From the NCBI GenBank assembly GCA_030647175.1, contig JAUSJU010000049.1, positions 1 through 6,635 on the forward strand: 6,635 bases of DNA, read 5' to 3'. The position numbers and the translations under genes were made by a program. The notes under the pieces are model-generated. The model was not told the DNA's origin and did no database searches. It saw nothing but the letters and a program-made list of their open reading frames with translations. The DNA is from a bacterium (GTDB taxonomy: Bacteria > Patescibacteriota > Minisyncoccia > Minisyncoccales > UBA10102). Below are positions 4,347 to 6,635 of the stretch, piece by piece; position 1 is the stretch's first letter, and the number at the start of each line of letters is the position of its first letter.

Positions 4347-6635
4347 TTACTCTACTGGAGGAACATCAGGGGGAGGGCTTTCTGGCGGCTGCTCTTCTGC
4401 TGGAGGTTGATCTGCAGGAGGTTCCTCAACTGGAGGCGGTTCCTCTGCCGGAGGCTCCTCTGCTGGAGGCTCTTCAGCTGGAGGTTGTTCTGCTGGAGGT
4501 TCTTCTACGGGAGAAGGTTCCTCTGCCGGAGGTTGTTCTGCTGGAGGCTCTTCAACTGGAGGCTGTTCTGCTGGAGGTTCTTCTACGGGAGGAGGTTCCT
4601 CTGCCGGGGGCTGCTCTGCAGGAGGCTCTTCTGCAGGAGGCGCTGATTCATTGCCGAAAGAAATGGTGTCGCACTCCCCCTGCACCTTTACCCATTCCCC
4701 GTTCTGTATCCATGTGCAGTACAGGACTCCTGTCTGCTGGTCGGTGAGCTCAATAAAACTTGTCGCGACCTTTCTCACTTTCACGGTGTCTACCTCAAGC
4801 ACTCCATTGGAGTTCACCACGAGGCCGAGACTGGCTAATCCCGCTCGTAGCTCTTCAGGGTCAAGATTCACCAGCTGGCCCCCTTCCTGCGAAACAGAGA
4901 GGTCGTTGCCCATCCAATGAGGGTTAACGAACACAAGGATCTTCCCGTCCCCTTCCGTTCCGTCGTATGACTCTAAGGCTGCTCCAACCACGCTCCCAGA
5001 TCCCGTAGCCTTCATGCCCACTCCCGGAACCGAAGACGTCGTGATGGGATCACCTCGTGTTATGGGTCCGTTCTCTATGGAAACCTTGGTTCGAATCTGT
5101 CCCAAGAGGCCTACAACGGCAAACTTTACATCTTCAGGTTTCTCTTGCTTGAAGTTTCCGGTAAAGCCTGCCGAGTCAGAAACTACTCCGACCAATTGCT
5201 GTCCCGCAGCAGCCTTTCCCTGCCCCGAAAGGCCTGCTCCGATAATGTCTCCGAACTCAACGTCTTCGGTAACCTGCATCTCTTCCGCATAGTCAGCTCC
5301 TGAAGTCGCATAGTTCACCGCGTCGTTGTTCAGATTGATATGTCCCACCGCCACTCCTCCCGTATCCCCTGACGTCACTCCAGCGTAGAATGTGACGAAT
5401 CGTGCATTGGTGGTGGTAGAAGCGGCTCCAGTATTCAGACGAAGCGCGATGTTGTCGAAAGAATCGGTGGCGTCATTATTGGTAATCGCTGCCACGCCGT
5501 CCCCTGATCCTGAAGTTGAGTCTACGACAGAGAACCGGAATGAAGGAGATGCAATCCCGATGCCCATGTTTCCTGAATCCGAGAAGGAGGTGAATTGAGC
5601 GGCACGGTCTACATATGCGCTCAGGGTTTCAATCTGGCCGGAGTGCAAGGTGACCTGGCTAGCAAGAGCATTATCTGCATCTGCCCAGGATACTGAAACA
5701 AAAACCACGATTTTACCCACGCCCTCAGTGCTATAGTCTTCCAGCGCTTTTCCCACCACCTCCCCTGCCTCCGTTGCCCTCATGGCTACTCCGGGGACTG
5801 AGGAAGACGTCAGGTAATCACCGGCAAAAATCGGCCCGTTTTCCGTACTGACCTTGGTAGGGACACGTCCAGCCAACGTTACTGCCCTGTAGCTGGGGCT
5901 GTCTTCATACTCTCCGCCACCGCTATTGCCAACAAATCCTGGCTTGGTGGAAACGATACCCAACAATTTCTGGTCGTAGCTTTGAGCCGGTTTTTCAATA
6001 GTACTGTTGTCCAGAGTAGCAGAGGAACTAGCAATTTGAGCCGAAGGAGTAGCAATACTGACTAAATCTCCTGCCTCAATAGATAGGTCATCTGTAGCAA
6101 AATACTCGGCATAATCAGCCCCTGTAGCACTGAAAGCTCCTTCACCAAATACACCCCCGCCACCATTAACTCTAAAGACAGAGGATGCATCAGAACGAGT
6201 GAGAGAGTTATAAGCAGTAATTAAATTATAATCAGTGTCTGAACCTGTACTTTCTGCTTCAATGGTTAGAACTCCCGGATCAGCTTGAGCGTTAGCAGTT
6301 CCGACATCTGCCATATCAATAGCTCCGGTAGTAGAATTTCTAACCAGCAGACTGATGGTATCTGTATCTACGGTATTTACATATAATCCAGCTAAATTCA
6401 TATCTGTAGCGGTAGTGCCGGTAACCGTAGTAGAAGGGTTGGCAATCTGGATAATTCCCTGATTGTCAGAATTTCCTCCTGGAGTAACGGTGATGACTTT
6501 AGCCAGATTAGTAGTTTCACTAATCCTCCCCACATTAGCCTTGCCCTGGGCAACATTACCGGCAGTATCTCCCTGGTATGCATAGAAGAACTGGGTAGAG
6601 GAAAGTCCCACTACAGACACAAAGGCCTCCGGACC
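4347..6635 (-). CDS. Secreted/surface protein with two DYAE (Peptidase_G2/tail-fibre-like) domains and a Pro/Glu repeat tail, N-terminus outside window
   Basis: The frame is open from the right edge (first codons GPEAFV) to TAA at 4349-4347, giving 762 residues with the N-terminus missing; the GTG at 6620 is simply an internal valine. From window residue 1: a Thr/Ser/Gly-rich, beta-like region to about 170; a first domain (172-317) starting GADYAEYF and including LLGIVS, KVSTENGPIFAGDYLTSSSVPG and GKIVVFV; a linker; NMGIGIASPSFRFSV (about 356-370), resembling the GIGT..P..L.V motif of tail-fibre-like proteins; a second domain (445-573) starting GADYAEEM with KVSIENGPITRGDPITTSS; a C-terminal module with two Cys (640, 655); and a Pro/Glu-rich tail from about 666. 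The DYAE domains recall Peptidase_G2/IMC autoprocessing domains and occur widely in Patescibacteria; cleavage activity is not shown. No C-terminal anchor is visible. The likely role is surface display or adhesion. Confidence 0.82.
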   Translation of the reverse strand, partial: GPEAFVSVVGLSSTQFFYAYQGDTAGNVAQGKANVGRISETTNLAKVITVTPGGNSDNQGIIQIANPSTTVTGTTATDMNLAGLYVNTVDTDTISLLVRNSTTGAIDMADVGTANAQADPGVLTIEAESTGSDTDYNLITAYNSLTRSDASSVFRVNGGGGVFGEGAFSATGADYAEYFATDDLSIEAGDLVSIATPSAQIASSSATLDNSTIEKPAQSYDQKLLGIVSTKPGFVGNSGGGEYEDSPSYRAVTLAGRVPTKVSTENGPIFAGDYLTSSSVPGVAMRATEAGEVVGKALEDYSTEGVGKIVVFVSVSWADADNALASQVTLHSGQIETLSAYVDRAAQFTSFSDSGNMGIGIASPSFRFSVVDSTSGSGDGVAAITNNDATDSFDNIALRLNTGAASTTTNARFVTFYAGVTSGDTGGVAVGHINLNNDAVNYATSGADYAEEMQVTEDVEFGDIIGAGLSGQGKAAAGQQLVGVVSDSAGFTGNFKQEKPEDVKFAVVGLLGQIRTKVSIENGPITRGDPITTSSVPGVGMKATGSGSVVGAALESYDGTEGDGKILVFVNPHWMGNDLSVSQEGGQLVNLDPEELRAGLASLGLVVNSNGVLEVDTVKVRKVATSFIELTDQQTGVLYCTWIQNGEWVKVQGECDTISFGNESAPPAEEPPAEQPPAEEPPPVEEPPAEQPPVEEPPAEQPPAEEPSPVEEPPAEQPPAEEPPAEEPPAEEPPPVEEPPADQPPAEEQPPESPPPDVPPVE
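4392..4625 (-). repeat. Three tandem 78-bp (26-residue) Pro/Glu repeats
   Basis: The tail coding region contains three consecutive 78-bp units (4625-4548, 4547-4470, 4469-4392). Each encodes 26 residues in the order PPAE(Q/E)-PPAEE-P(P/S)PVEE-PPA(E/D)Q-PP(A/V)EE, so five-residue subunits are nested within a longer period. Offsetting the DNA by 78 bases aligns 4478-4555 with 4556-4633 with only about ten differences. The units are in frame, so gain or loss of a unit would change tail length without breaking the protein. Confidence 0.85.

Noticed and set aside
4173..4646. Plus-strand 157-residue frame rich in RRFLCRRLFCWRLF repeats
   Set aside because: It is the antisense reading of the Pro/Glu repeat and the toxin start; the periodicity comes from the real minus-strand gene.
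6618..6620. GTG as the start of the surface-protein gene
   Set aside because: The frame stays open to the window edge with no stop, and there is no signal peptide after the GTG, so the gene starts outside.

Overview
The window appears to come from a Patescibacteria (Candidate Phyla Radiation) genome. This rests on gene content: a large secreted protein carrying 'GADYAE' domains and a Pro/Glu-rich tail, O-antigen-ligase-like membrane proteins (one with TPRs), a diverged ComF, and a small HigBA-type toxin-antitoxin cassette. Most starts have no clear Shine-Dalgarno sequence, which also fits. TGA is used as an ordinary stop (end of comF), so this is not one of the lineages that reads TGA as glycine. 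The phylum assignment is inference; no rRNA or marker gene is present.

All seven supported genes lie on the minus strand, so transcription runs from high to low coordinates. From right to left: (1) 6635-4347, the C-terminal 762 residues of a surface or tail-fibre-like protein with two DYAE-type domains and a tail made of three tandem 26-residue (78-bp) repeats. (2) 4274-3298, an AT-rich island with a HigB/Gp49-type toxin, an XRE antitoxin, and a second, related XRE gene whose normal start codon seems to be missing. A palindrome and a promoter-like sequence lie between toxin and antitoxin. (3) 3243-1, a tight run of comF-like phosphoribosyltransferase, a short O-antigen-ligase-like protein with TPRs (8-nt overlap with comF), and a longer O-antigen-ligase-like membrane protein (3-nt gap) that leaves the window at base 1. 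This last gene is open at the window edge and occupies the whole of 1-1007.

Functionally, the comF-ligase-ligase run suggests a link between DNA uptake or type IV pili (ComF) and glycan transfer to a surface polymer or protein (Wzy_C/PglL-like ligases). This is a hypothesis from adjacency. The toxin-antitoxin cassette looks like an insertion between the surface-protein gene and this operon. Several genes show signs of reshaping: ComF and the TPR-ligase both appear to lack internal segments that relatives have, the second antitoxin lacks a standard start at the expected place, and the surface-protein gene has a sharp base-composition change near 5990.

There is no stretch over 300 bases without a gene. 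The non-coding gaps are 4275-4346, 3913-3938, 3550-3639, 3244-3297 and 1008-1010. I see no tRNA, rRNA, CRISPR array, insertion sequence or convincing rho-independent terminator.
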